From: Desulfobacterales bacterium
Lineage (GTDB): Bacteria; Desulfobacterota; Desulfobacteria; Desulfobacterales; Desulfobacteraceae
Assembly (NCBI GenBank): GCA_023143455.1
Contig: JAGLHT010000028.1
Coordinates: forward strand, 1-32,442
DNA length: 32,442 nucleotides
Direction of reading: 5' to 3'
Positions 7,331 to 15,700 of the stretch are shown piece after piece. The notes beneath the pieces were generated by a model that worked only from the letters and a program-made list of their open reading frames with translations, did no database searches and had not been told where the DNA came from. Every line of letters starts with the position of its first letter. Within the stretch, counting starts at the first letter, position 1. The position numbers were made by a program, and so were the translations under genes.

Positions 7331-8704
7331 TTACCTTCCAAGCACATCTTTGAGTGCAGTAAATAATTCTTTATGTTGAAACGAGAATCCATTGTCCAAA
7401 AGCTTTACTGGCATCACCCTTGCACTTGCCAAAAGAGTTTCTTGCCCCATTTGTCCCCATAAAGCTACGGCTAAAAATTTTGGAATAGTAAAATACACTT
7501 TTTTTCCAAACACCCTGGCAAGTGTTTGGGAAAATTCTTTATTGGTAGCAGGACTTGGCGCAGTAAGGTTAACAGATCCATTTATTTTATCATTATTCAA
7601 TATATATAAGATGCCTGATAATGCATCATCCATACTGATCCAGCTCATGTATTGCCTGCCGTGGGACAAATTCACTCCACAACCTGCTTTAAAAGGAAGT
7701 TCCATCCTTGCAAGAGCACCGCCTGCAGGGGTAAGTACCACACCAATCCTGAGCTGAATGGTCCTTATCCCAGCTTTTTGGGCATCAGCAGATGCATCTT
7801 CCCATTTTTTACAAACTCTGGAAATGAAACTATCCCCCATTGTATCGCTTTCGGTTAGTATATTATCTTGTCTTTCACCATAAAAACCAATAGCAGAAGA
7901 AGAAATAAAGACCTCAGGTTTATGGTCAAGGTTTTTCATTCTCTGGACAAGCAGTCTGGTTGGGATTATTCTAGAGTCAATAATCAGTTTTTTTTGTTTG
8001 TCTGTCCACCTATTCCTTGAAATATCAGCTCCATTTAAATTGATGATTGCATCAATAGCACCTGCATTTTCAAGATCAAGTATGCCCTTGTACGGATCCC
8101 AGAAAATCTCATCATTTAAGAGCTCACCACTCTTTCGGACAAGTCGGATCACTTCATGGCCTGAGGTTCGTAAAAATGGAACCAATATACTCCCTATTGT
8201 TCCTGTGGCACCGGAAATAAGTATTCTTTTCTTTTTTGCCTTATCCACATGGTGTTCCAAATCATATTTAAGAACCCGATGTCTATAGCTAAACATTCTT
8301 TCAAATTCTTTTTTTGCAAACCCATAAAATGGTCGGCTTAAAAAGCCAAACGGTAATTTGAACTCTAGATCATCTTCCATAAATGAAGTGTTCTCATCCT
8401 CTGATTCAAATCGGTGAGTATGTTCCCATTTGGAAAATGGTCCTTTTGTCTGACAATCTTTAAAGAGTTTATTTTGCTGATATTCTATATGCTCAGCCTT
8501 CCAGATCATAGGGATCTTAAATATGCGAATTTTAAATGTTACCTTTACTCCTTTGTCAATCCCATTGCCTTTTCGGGCGATCATTTCTAATGGAGCCCAG
8601 GGTGGAGTGAGTCTTGATATTGCGCCATCTCTTGCATGCCATGCAAAAGTCATCTCAACAGGAGCACTAATTCTGGTTCTTTTTGTATAAGTATTAAACT
8701 TCAT
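7331..8704 (-). CDS. SRPBCC-SDR39U1 (TIGR01777/YfcH-like) fusion epimerase
   Basis: This 457-residue protein has two domains. Residues 1-150 form a START/SRPBCC lipid- or ligand-binding fold (typical start NTYTKRTRISAPVEMTFAWH, later PLEMIARKG and FESEDENTSFMEDDLEF). Residues about 158-457 form an atypical short-chain dehydrogenase of the SDR39U1 type: NAD(P)-binding ILISGATGTIGS, NLNGADISRNRWT, FISSSAIGFYGE, the catalytic neighbourhood LRIGVVLTPAGGAL, and YMSWISMDDA. The fusion is known in several bacteria. The substrate is unknown; the SRPBCC part suggests a hydrophobic ligand. It is the first gene of a minus-strand trio with the membrane protein and the DHH hydrolase, and diverges from fprA across a 103-base spacer. 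Confidence 0.9.
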   Translation of the reverse strand: MKFNTYTKRTRISAPVEMTFAWHARDGAISRLTPPWAPLEMIARKGNGIDKGVKVTFKIRIFKIPMIWKAEHIEYQQNKLFKDCQTKGPFSKWEHTHRFESEDENTSFMEDDLEFKLPFGFLSRPFYGFAKKEFERMFSYRHRVLKYDLEHHVDKAKKKRILISGATGTIGSILVPFLRTSGHEVIRLVRKSGELLNDEIFWDPYKGILDLENAGAIDAIINLNGADISRNRWTDKQKKLIIDSRIIPTRLLVQRMKNLDHKPEVFISSSAIGFYGERQDNILTESDTMGDSFISRVCKKWEDASADAQKAGIRTIQLRIGVVLTPAGGALARMELPFKAGCGVNLSHGRQYMSWISMDDALSGILYILNNDKINGSVNLTAPSPATNKEFSQTLARVFGKKVYFTIPKFLAVALWGQMGQETLLASARVMPVKLLDNGFSFQHKELFTALKDVLGR

Positions 8705-8807
8705 AATTTACCCAATAAAACAAATGAGTCATTGATTTTGCGCATTTTATATTATAACAATAATCATCAAGTTAAAACCAATTTTTAAGAAAAAAGGAGC
8801 AAAATAA

Positions 8808-10004
8808 ATGTATAAACCTATTAAAATAGCTGATGGTATTTATTCAGTTGGATGTCGGGATTGGGATATCCGGGATTTTCATGGCTACTCAACTTACGAA
8901 GGTACCACTTATAATGCCTTTCTTGTCCTTGGTGAGAAAAATATTCTCATTGATACGGTAAAAGAAAAATTTGGAGATGAACTACTCTCAAATATCAGCA
9001 AAATAATTGATCCCAAAGAAATTGATATAGTGATCAGCAATCACACAGAGATGGATCATTCAGGAGCACTCCCCAAAGCAATGCATGTAATTGGAAAAGA
9101 CAAACCTCTTTATTGCTCTAAGATGGGTGCAAAAAATCTTAAAAGCCATTTTAAAAATGACTTTAATTTTAAAGCTGTGGGTTCAGGTGATACACTTAAG
9201 GTTGGAAACAGAACCTTTTCCTTTCTTGAAACAAAAATGTTGCACTGGCCTGACAGTATGTTCACATATCTTGTTGAAGATGCCATATTGTTTTCCAGTG
9301 ATGCCTTTGGACAACACTTTGCAGGCGACATGTTTTTTGATGATGAAATCGGAGATGAAATTATACCCCATGCAAGAAAGTACTATGCTAATATACTTCT
9401 TCACTTTTCAGGAAGGGTTCAGGATCTAATAAAGGATGTTACAAAAATGAACCTTAAAATTGATATGATATGCCCTGACCATGGTATTATCTGGCGGGAT
9501 AACCCTTCCAAAATCATACAACTCTATGACAAATGGTCAAAGCAGGAACCCGCTAAAAAAGCAGTAGTTATATTTGATTCCATGTGGGAAAGCACAACTA
9601 AGATGGCCCGGGCAATTACAAGTGGTATTGAATCTGAAGACGTTAAAGTAAGGCTTATGAATACCAGGAAGTGGCACAGAAGTGATATTATGACAGAAAT
9701 CCTTGATGCAGGTGCTATCGCTGTTGGATCTCCAACATTGAATAATGGTATTTTTCCGGTAATTGCAGATGTTATGACATATGTTAAAGGCCTTAAACCT
9801 CAAAATAAAATTGCTGCTGCGTTTGGATCTTATGGATGGAGTGGTGAGGCTGTAAAAATTCTGAATCAGGAATTTGCTGCAATGAAATTTGATATTATTG
9901 ATGAAGGAGTTAAGGTTCAGTATGTTCCTGAAGAGGAAGACTTAAGTAAATGTTTTGATCTGGGTGTAAAATTGGCTAAAGCATTAAAAGAGAAACTATC
10001 TTAG
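8808..10004 (+). CDS. fprA: A-type flavoprotein FprA/ROO (flavodiiron O2/NO reductase)
   Basis: This 398-residue cytoplasmic enzyme has a metallo-beta-lactamase-like diiron domain (about 1-250) followed by a flavodoxin domain (about 255-398). The diiron ligand motif is NHTEMDHSG (His79, Glu81, Asp83, His84). Later ligand segments are TKMLHWPDSM, SSDAFGQHF and CPDHGIIWR. The FMN phosphate loop is FDSMWESTTKMA, with SPTLNNGIFP and GSYGWSGEA further on. It reduces O2 to water or NO to N2O using rubredoxin or another electron donor. No rubredoxin domain is fused and none is adjacent. A good AAGGAG site precedes the ATG. The rubrerythrin-like gene starts 47 bases downstream, so the two probably form an oxygen-defence operon. 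Confidence 0.95.
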   Translation: MYKPIKIADGIYSVGCRDWDIRDFHGYSTYEGTTYNAFLVLGEKNILIDTVKEKFGDELLSNISKIIDPKEIDIVISNHTEMDHSGALPKAMHVIGKDKPLYCSKMGAKNLKSHFKNDFNFKAVGSGDTLKVGNRTFSFLETKMLHWPDSMFTYLVEDAILFSSDAFGQHFAGDMFFDDEIGDEIIPHARKYYANILLHFSGRVQDLIKDVTKMNLKIDMICPDHGIIWRDNPSKIIQLYDKWSKQEPAKKAVVIFDSMWESTTKMARAITSGIESEDVKVRLMNTRKWHRSDIMTEILDAGAIAVGSPTLNNGIFPVIADVMTYVKGLKPQNKIAAAFGSYGWSGEAVKILNQEFAAMKFDIIDEGVKVQYVPEEEDLSKCFDLGVKLAKALKEKLS

Positions 10005-10051
10005 GCTTTAACATAACTTTATAATAAAGAATTGACAATCAGGAGAAAACA

Positions 10052-10522
10052 ATGCCCAACGAATTTAATGCAAACGATATTTTTGAGATAGCCATAAAAA
10101 TCGAACAAAATGGCGCAATATTCTACAGGAATGCCGCAGAAAAAGTAGACAAAGAAGATAACAAAAAATTTCTACTTGAACTTGCTAAAATGGAAGATAC
10201 CCACGAAGCAACCTTTGAAAGTATGCAAAAAGAATTAAAAGACACAGAAGTGTTTTCAACAGCCTTTGACCCTGAAGATGAAAACATACTTTATCTAAAA
10301 GCTCTTGCTGATGCGCGGGTTTTTGCTAAAAAGGAAGAGCCGGTAAGTGAGTTTAAAGAAATTATTCACTCTGCTATCCAGGCAGAAAAAGATTCTATTG
10401 TTTTTTATCTTGGGATCAAGCAATTAGTTCCTGAAAAACATGGGAAATCAAAAATTGATTATATCATCAAAGAAGAAATGAGCCACATAAAGCTTCTTGT
10501 CAGAAAACTATCCCAACAATAG
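10052..10522 (+). CDS. Rubrerythrin-like ferritin-fold diiron protein (no rubredoxin domain)
   Basis: This 156-residue four-helix-bundle protein has the rubrerythrin diiron ligands spread over the usual helices: EIAIKIEQNGAIFYR, the ExxH of KMEDTHEATFE, AIQAEKDSIVFY, and the final ExxH of KEEMSHIKLL. Rubrerythrins reduce H2O2 with electrons from rubredoxin. The C-terminal rubredoxin-like domain of classical rubrerythrin (about 190 aa) is missing, as in the shorter family members, so an external donor is needed. The start ATG has AGGAGA 6 bases upstream. It follows fprA on the same strand and is followed by a GC-rich hairpin at 10539-10576 that may end the transcript. Confidence 0.88.
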   Translation: MPNEFNANDIFEIAIKIEQNGAIFYRNAAEKVDKEDNKKFLLELAKMEDTHEATFESMQKELKDTEVFSTAFDPEDENILYLKALADARVFAKKEEPVSEFKEIIHSAIQAEKDSIVFYLGIKQLVPEKHGKSKIDYIIKEEMSHIKLLVRKLSQQ

Positions 10523-10538
10523 CAATAGCTAATTAATA

Positions 10539-10576
10539 CCCCCACTGGTTTCAAACTTTCTAGAATCAAGTGGGGG
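10539..10576. terminator. GC-rich hairpin after the fprA-rubrerythrin operon
   Basis: CCCCCACT (10539-10546) and AGTGGGGG (10569-10576) form a perfect 8-bp stem with a 22-base loop, starting 17 bases after the rubrerythrin stop codon. No T-run follows, so it may slow polymerase, protect the mRNA end, or belong to the structured stretch that comes next. Confidence 0.4.
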
Positions 10577-10581
10577 GCGCC

Positions 10582-10663
10582 TCCGACAGACTACCACCAT
10601 GAGTGACGCAACAGCTTAAATGCTTTAAAAAGCATTTAAGAGAACTTTTGTGGATATGTCAGA
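10582..10663 (+). ncRNA. Possible structured RNA or RNA element
   Basis: No open frame of interest is present here. TCCGACA (10582-10588) pairs with TGTCAGA (10657-10663) with one mismatch, closing a region that contains a perfect 12-bp inverted repeat (10615-10626 with 10629-10640). A GACGCAA stretch lies at about 10605-10611. The GACGCAA core recalls the c-di-GMP-I riboswitch, but the rest of that consensus is not there. No downstream gene on the plus strand lies close enough to be obviously controlled. The strand is uncertain. It could also be a relic of a mobile element. Confidence 0.25.
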
Positions 10664-10697
10664 CAGAAGAGAGCTTGCTTAATTCAAAAGAATAGTT

Positions 10698-10742
10698 CTG
10701 ATACACATATGTTTCAATGTTTATGGAGCATATGTGTATCAG
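10698..10742. terminator. 14-bp perfect inverted repeat downstream of the small Sec-protein gene
   Basis: CTGATACACATATG (10698-10711) and CATATGTGTATCAG (10729-10742) form a perfect 14-bp stem with a 17-base loop. It lies 22 bases beyond the stop codon of the minus-strand gene 10765-10929, as a transcript-end hairpin would. A T-rich stretch but no clean T-run follows on the minus strand. A protein-binding palindrome is an alternative. Confidence 0.4.
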
Positions 10743-10764
10743 ATTCAAAATTACATTCTATTAT

Positions 10765-10929
10765 TCAGGGCTTAAAGGGTTTAATGTTTGAGTTATTGTC
10801 TTCATTTTTTTTATCTGTCACCTGACAGGAATTTCTCATTCAGGTGGAGATACCCATTTTAGGCAAAATATATAATTGTAATAAAAAATAAACCCCGATG
10901 AATAATATAATAAAAACAGTTTCCTTCAT
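10765..10929 (-). CDS. Small membrane-anchored predicted selenoprotein (54 aa)
   Basis: The ATG (10929-10927) follows a near-perfect GGAGG site at 9 bases. The product begins MKETVFIILLFIGVYFLLQL, a single membrane helix, then YILPKMGIST and an in-frame UGA (10842-10840) as codon 30. The same frame continues MRNSCQVTDKKNEDNNSNIKPFKP and ends at TGA 10767-10765. Reading the first UGA as Sec gives ST-U-MRNS-C, a Sec and Cys separated by four residues outside the membrane, which looks like a redox or metal site. A small hairpin with an AGGU loop lies 16 bases after the UGA. If UGA simply stops, the product is a 29-residue helix with a strong start signal and an unexplained conserved-looking tail. 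I do not recognise a named family. Confidence 0.65.
10815..10839 (-). promoter_or_regulatory. Candidate SECIS hairpin of the small selenoprotein gene
   Basis: On the minus strand, CTGTC (10828-10824) and GACAG (10819-10815) form a 5-bp stem with loop AGGT (10823-10820). A bulged C below could extend it by one pair. The loop begins 16 bases after the UGA, nearly the same spacing as in hgcB (17), and also presents GG in the loop. Confidence 0.55.
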
Positions 10930-11086
10930 GTTATCAATCCTCCATTCTTCATTTGTTACTATCTTAATTATTAACTATAGCAAATTATGTACCACCGTGC
11001 CCAGAAAAACAATTACTGAATAATCCAATTTTGTGTTACAAAACTAAAGTAATACAAATAACTGAGTTTTTAGGAGTAAGGATAGC

Positions 11087-11266
11087 ATGGGCTATTGTAT
11101 TAATCATCCGAAAAGAGAGACAAGCTACAAATGCATGAAACATGAGATATATCTCTGTGAAGAATGTCTTAAATGCCGCGATCCTGAACTTTACTGCAAA
11201 TTCAGACCTTCCTGTGCCATACATTTTATAACAGAAAAGGGCTTTGATTCTGAAAACACCCCATAA
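11087..11266 (+). CDS. Small Cys/His-rich putative zinc-binding protein (59 aa)
   Basis: The ATG at 11087 is preceded by TAGGAGTAAGGA. The 59 residues include CINHPKRETSYKCMKHEIYL, then CEECLKCRDPELYCKF and CAIHF. Spaced CxxHP, CxxH, CxxCxxC and CxxxH patterns resemble B-box-like zinc knuckles. I recall similar short proteins in sulfate- and metal-reducing bacteria but no function. It is transcribed away from the small selenoprotein gene across a 157-base spacer, so the two may share control. The zinc-binding role is inferred from the ligand pattern only. Confidence 0.75.
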   Translation: MGYCINHPKRETSYKCMKHEIYLCEECLKCRDPELYCKFRPSCAIHFITEKGFDSENTP

Positions 11267-11452
11267 TTATAGCTTTCTATAAGGTTTTAATCATCTTGAC
11301 CGATATGCTTCCTGTTTTACCTTAATCCACCATCAAAAAAATAAATAAATTAGGCTTAAAGATAATAAATAAAGAAAAATAGCAATGCTAATAAATATAT
11401 AAAATCATTTATTATTTATTCTTGTAACTATGTGTTATTATATACAAAGCAT

Positions 11453-12661
11453 ATGAAAATCAAAAACAACATACTGCTTATCATTTTGGCATGGTTTTTA
11501 TTGGCCATTATATCTTTTTTCTGGAACTATACAAATGGGAAAAAAGCACAGCATGAACTTGCTTTTCAAACAGCCAGAAACCTTTTTAAACATATAGAGA
11601 CAACTCGTTTCTGGAACACTCTTCACGGTGGGGTCTACGTCCCGATTACAGCAGAAACACAACCAAACCCTTATCTAAAAACTGAAATGAAAAATATTAA
11701 AATCAATGATAAATTGATGCTGACAAAGGTGAATCCTGCCTTTATGACTAGACAGATTGCTGAAATTGCCATGAAACGGGATGGCATTAAATTTCATATT
11801 ACGAGTCTCAAACCTATTCGTCCTTTAAATAAGCCAACTTTGAGAGAAGCAGCCTGCCTCAATGATTTTGAAAAAGGAATTGCTGAAGTTGGATACTTCA
11901 TTAAAAATAATGCAATGCCATCTTTTTTTTATATGGCCCCTCTTAAAACTGAAGAAGAATGTTTACAATGCCATGCTGTACAGGGTTATAAGACAGGCGA
12001 TATAAGAGGAGGTATAAGTATCTTTACCCCGTATGAGGTAAAAATATCAACGCTCCCCTTGATATTGGGACATGTCGGGATATGGTTTGTTGGCGTGGTT
12101 GGTATAATTTTTGCCGGAAACAAATTAAATAGAGCTTATGCAACAATAAGGAAACAAGCTTTGTTTGATTCTCTGACAGAAATCCCGAACCGCCGGAATT
12201 TTTCTGATAATATTGCTGTTGAATTCATGCGCAGCAAAAGAGATAAAAATCCAATATCATTGATAATGTGTGATATAGATAATTTTAAAGCATACAATGA
12301 CACTTATGGTCACAGTAAAGGGGATGCCTGCCTTAAAAAGGTTGCCCAGGGCATAAAAAACTCACTTAAAAGACCTAGTGATTTTTGCGCACGATATGGT
12401 GGTGAAGAATTTATTGTGTTATTGCCTGACACGTCTTTAAATGGTGTGAAGCATGTTGCCGAAAAAATCAGATCAAATATAGAAAAAATGAAGATCCCGC
12501 ATAAAAATTCGTTACCTGCAAAGATTGTAACCTTAAGCCTTGGCGTGACAACTTCAGACGGTGTCACCTTAGATTCAAATGCCTCCCATGAAAAATTAAT
12601 CAGACATGCGGACATAGCTATGTATAAGGCAAAAGAAAAGGGTAAGAACCAGGTTGTATAA
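11453..12661 (+). CDS. Membrane diguanylate cyclase with periplasmic haem-binding (DUF3365/Tll0287-like) sensor
   Basis: This 402-residue protein makes c-di-GMP. Residues 1-30 are a membrane helix. Residues about 35-195 are a periplasmic domain with NPAFMTRQIAEIA, ending in ECLQCHAVQGYKTGDIRGGISI; the CxxCH (Cys170, Cys173, His174) is a c-type haem attachment motif typical of DUF3365. A second helix (about 205-225) leads to the GGDEF domain, with DSLTEIPNRRNF, CDIDNFKAYNDTYGH and the active-site GGEEF (316-320). An inhibitory-site RxxD (RPSD) precedes it by five residues. The sensor probably reads redox state, O2 or NO. ATG 11453 is preferred over an upstream in-frame GTG (11432), but its ribosome-binding site is weak either way. 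Confidence 0.9.
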   Translation: MKIKNNILLIILAWFLLAIISFFWNYTNGKKAQHELAFQTARNLFKHIETTRFWNTLHGGVYVPITAETQPNPYLKTEMKNIKINDKLMLTKVNPAFMTRQIAEIAMKRDGIKFHITSLKPIRPLNKPTLREAACLNDFEKGIAEVGYFIKNNAMPSFFYMAPLKTEEECLQCHAVQGYKTGDIRGGISIFTPYEVKISTLPLILGHVGIWFVGVVGIIFAGNKLNRAYATIRKQALFDSLTEIPNRRNFSDNIAVEFMRSKRDKNPISLIMCDIDNFKAYNDTYGHSKGDACLKKVAQGIKNSLKRPSDFCARYGGEEFIVLLPDTSLNGVKHVAEKIRSNIEKMKIPHKNSLPAKIVTLSLGVTTSDGVTLDSNASHEKLIRHADIAMYKAKEKGKNQVV

Positions 12662-12700
12662 AAGTTTTATTTGATGTCAACAAACAGTCATTAATTCCAA

Positions 12701-12735
12701 TGGTAGGATGGACAGCTCCGCAGTCCATCCTATCG
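12701..12735. terminator. Hairpin between convergent diguanylate cyclase and megasynthase genes
   Basis: TAGGATGGAC (12704-12713) and GTCCATCCTA (12723-12732) form a perfect 10-bp stem with a 9-base loop, extendable by G-T and G-C pairs to about 13 bp. It lies between two converging stop codons (12661 and 12739), where a bidirectional terminator is expected. No strong T-run flanks it. Confidence 0.55.
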
Positions 12736-12738
12736 GGC

Positions 12739-15700
12739 TTAGTATTCTATTAGTTCTAAAATTCTATCTTCTTTTGCCAATTGATTTATTTTAACCATTT
12801 CAAAACTTGAAACTTCAATAAAAATATTACCTTTTTTATCAACAAGCTTTAGGTTATAGGTGTTTGTTTCCTCTCCTGAATTGATCTTCTCGGTAATACA
12901 ATAGTATTCTTCATTCTTTAAAACATCTTTGTAAAATTTTAAAGATTTAATTTTAAATGGGAGGACTGTCATATGTGTTGTAAAAAATTCCAAGAGACCA
13001 CCGGTTTGAAACATTGCATCCACAAATACTGGAGCCGCAACAAAATTGGGACCTTTTGAACCTTTAAAGAAATCTTTTTCACTCGTATCTTTAATAGTTG
13101 TAATCAATTTTTTACCATCAAAAGAGTTAATCTCAGTAATAGTTTTAAAAAGACCAAACATAAATAACCGTTTAGGATTATAAACAAGTGTTTCAACATC
13201 ACCATCATATTTTACAGAAGTGAATTCAGGAATTTTGATTTTCTTTGCTTGAAGCGGTTTATCAGCAAATCTATATTTCCCCTGATAATGAAGGATTGGG
13301 TCTCCCATTACCATCCCTTTAGGATTTTTAAACTGTGATGAAATATTGCAGGTATAAATATCATCTATGCCTTTGTTGCTTGTAATGAGAATCTCTTTTG
13401 ACCTGCCCTTAAGGAGTTTTATACCATAAGGAATTGAAAAATCTGTTAGTTCTACAAAGTTCCCATCATTACCATGTATCGATTTTGCGACCTGAGCCAT
13501 GGTTTCTATTCCTGTTGATCCTAGAAAAAGCGGTACATCATCCATAGTATGGTCATGAAGGAAAACATCCCTTTCAAGATCAAGAACTCTGGAATAAGTT
13601 ATAGTTTTTTCAGTTTGCTCAACAATATCATCAAGGAATGGAAATTCAACATCTGACGGATTCCCAAGAAGACCGTCTTTGTCAAATGAATAATCAAGAC
13701 CCGAAAAAACCATTTCTGTTTCAGTTTTATCAAGCAGATCCGCCATAAAGAATTTTACGCCCTGCTCCATGGGAAGAAACTGTATACCTCTTTCTTCGAG
13801 CACCTTTCTAACCGTTGGATTTGTTGCCATTCCAACACCACCCCAGGCAGTCCATGCATAAACCTTATAAGTTTTATCAGGATGAAGTTGTTTTTGTCGG
13901 AACAGAGTTTTACCAATCAAATCATTTGCACAAGTATAATCAACCTGCCCCTCATTTCCAAATCTTGCTGTAACAGATGAAAATGTAAAGAAATATTTAT
14001 AATCTCTTTCCTCTGTCGCCCTTAGAAGGTTTCGCATTCCTTTCACCTTTACATCAACAACAAGTTCAAAAACCCATAACTCTTTTTTGGGTATAAACTG
14101 ACTCATTTCCATGCCTGCTGCATGGAAAATTCCATCAATTTTCTCATACTTATCAACTGCTTTTTTTACAGCTTTATAATCAGTCACGTCTACACAATTA
14201 TAATCAACAGAGACACCCATGGATTTTAAGTTTTCAATGTTTTCTACAGATTGCCGTACCCTTAGAAGTTGATCCAATGCTTTTTTAATTTCTAATGGTT
14301 TTGCCCCTTTCATATCAGTTTTGAGCATTTCCATAAGCTCTGGCTGGTCTGTATTCTTATCAAGATATTTTTTATCAGTACTGTAAATATCATTAATATC
14401 AAGAATGATCAGGTTTGTTTTATATTTTTCAACAACTTTTTTAATAATTTCATAGGTGATACCTCCTGCGCCGCCTGTTACAAGCATGGTATCATTATCT
14501 TTAATAATTTTTTCTGTTTTATCTGCTATGCTTGTTTTCATACTTAAACAATAACGTTTTTTATTTTTATACCCTATCTCGCACCTTGTATCATCAGAAA
14601 GAAGCTCATCAATAAAAACTTCAGCTATTTTATTTATACTCTTTTTTGGCTGCTTATAAGAAAAATCAACAACCTTTACCATTGTATCTGCCATTTCCTT
14701 ATTCACAGTTTTCAAAAGACCTGCAAGTCCTCCAAATGCCGGATGGATATCACCACAATCTTTCAAATCCGACAAATATGGGAAAACAACAGAGTCAAAT
14801 GCAATTGTTCCGATTATACTCTCTTTTTTATCAAGTTTTTCAAACAAGCTTTTAATCATTACAAAGAAGGATTTGATTGTTGCGTTGATTTCTTTATCTG
14901 AATCTTCTTTGGAAAAATAATAATCCAAAGGAGCAAGGTGAATAAAACCATCTATCTCAGGATGTTTTTCCTTGAACTCTTCAACTCTTTTTTCGCATGT
15001 TTTTACATCAGTAAGATCAAATTTAAAATCAGCTCCTTTTACCCCAACAGTTATTACTTTACCCTTTTTTTCTTTGATCTTTTCAATTACTTTTTCAGCA
15101 AAACCATGGCTATCAAGAGATACAATAATTATTTTATCTTTTAAATCTCTTTTAGAAAGTTTTAGATCATTTGTTTGCTCAGCTCTCACAATCAGCCTTT
15201 TTATGGGAGATGATGGATCAGGAAATTCATCGTCACCTTTCACATCCCCTTTTATTACTACCTTTTTTATTTCAGGTGTAACTAAATAGGTGTTCTCACT
15301 TTTTGTACCACTTGAGTTTGAGCTTATTGTTGCAATATATTCGCTAAGTCTTGCTATAGTATTCAAATCTCGCAATCTCAAATCGTCAGGTACGGAGAAT
15401 TTAAACTTATTGGCAAGAGATCCAAATATCTCAACCTGCTTTACTGTGTCTATACCTAAATCTGCCTCAAGATCAAGATCATCTTCAAGCATATCTGTTG
15501 TATAGCCTGTCTGCTCACTAATTATTACTCGTACATTCTCAACTATGTCAGAAGCATCACCACCAAAGCCTTTTTGAACCTCTATATCGACACTTATATC
15601 AACATCAATATCTCCTTTAGTTTCTATACCACTATCTTTTGTTGCCGGCGCCGCCGTAACACCTGCTTTGGTACCTATATATTCAGCAAGTTTTGCTATT

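Noticed and set aside
10598..10640. c-di-GMP-I (GEMM) riboswitch suggested by GACGCAA
   Set aside because: The other conserved blocks (the AAACC side, the tetraloop stem and the 3' receptor part) are not recognisable, and no close downstream gene is placed for control.
10539..10742. Insertion-sequence ends or integron attC site formed by the inverted repeats
   Set aside because: No transposase or integrase trace, no target-site duplication and no attC core motifs were seen.
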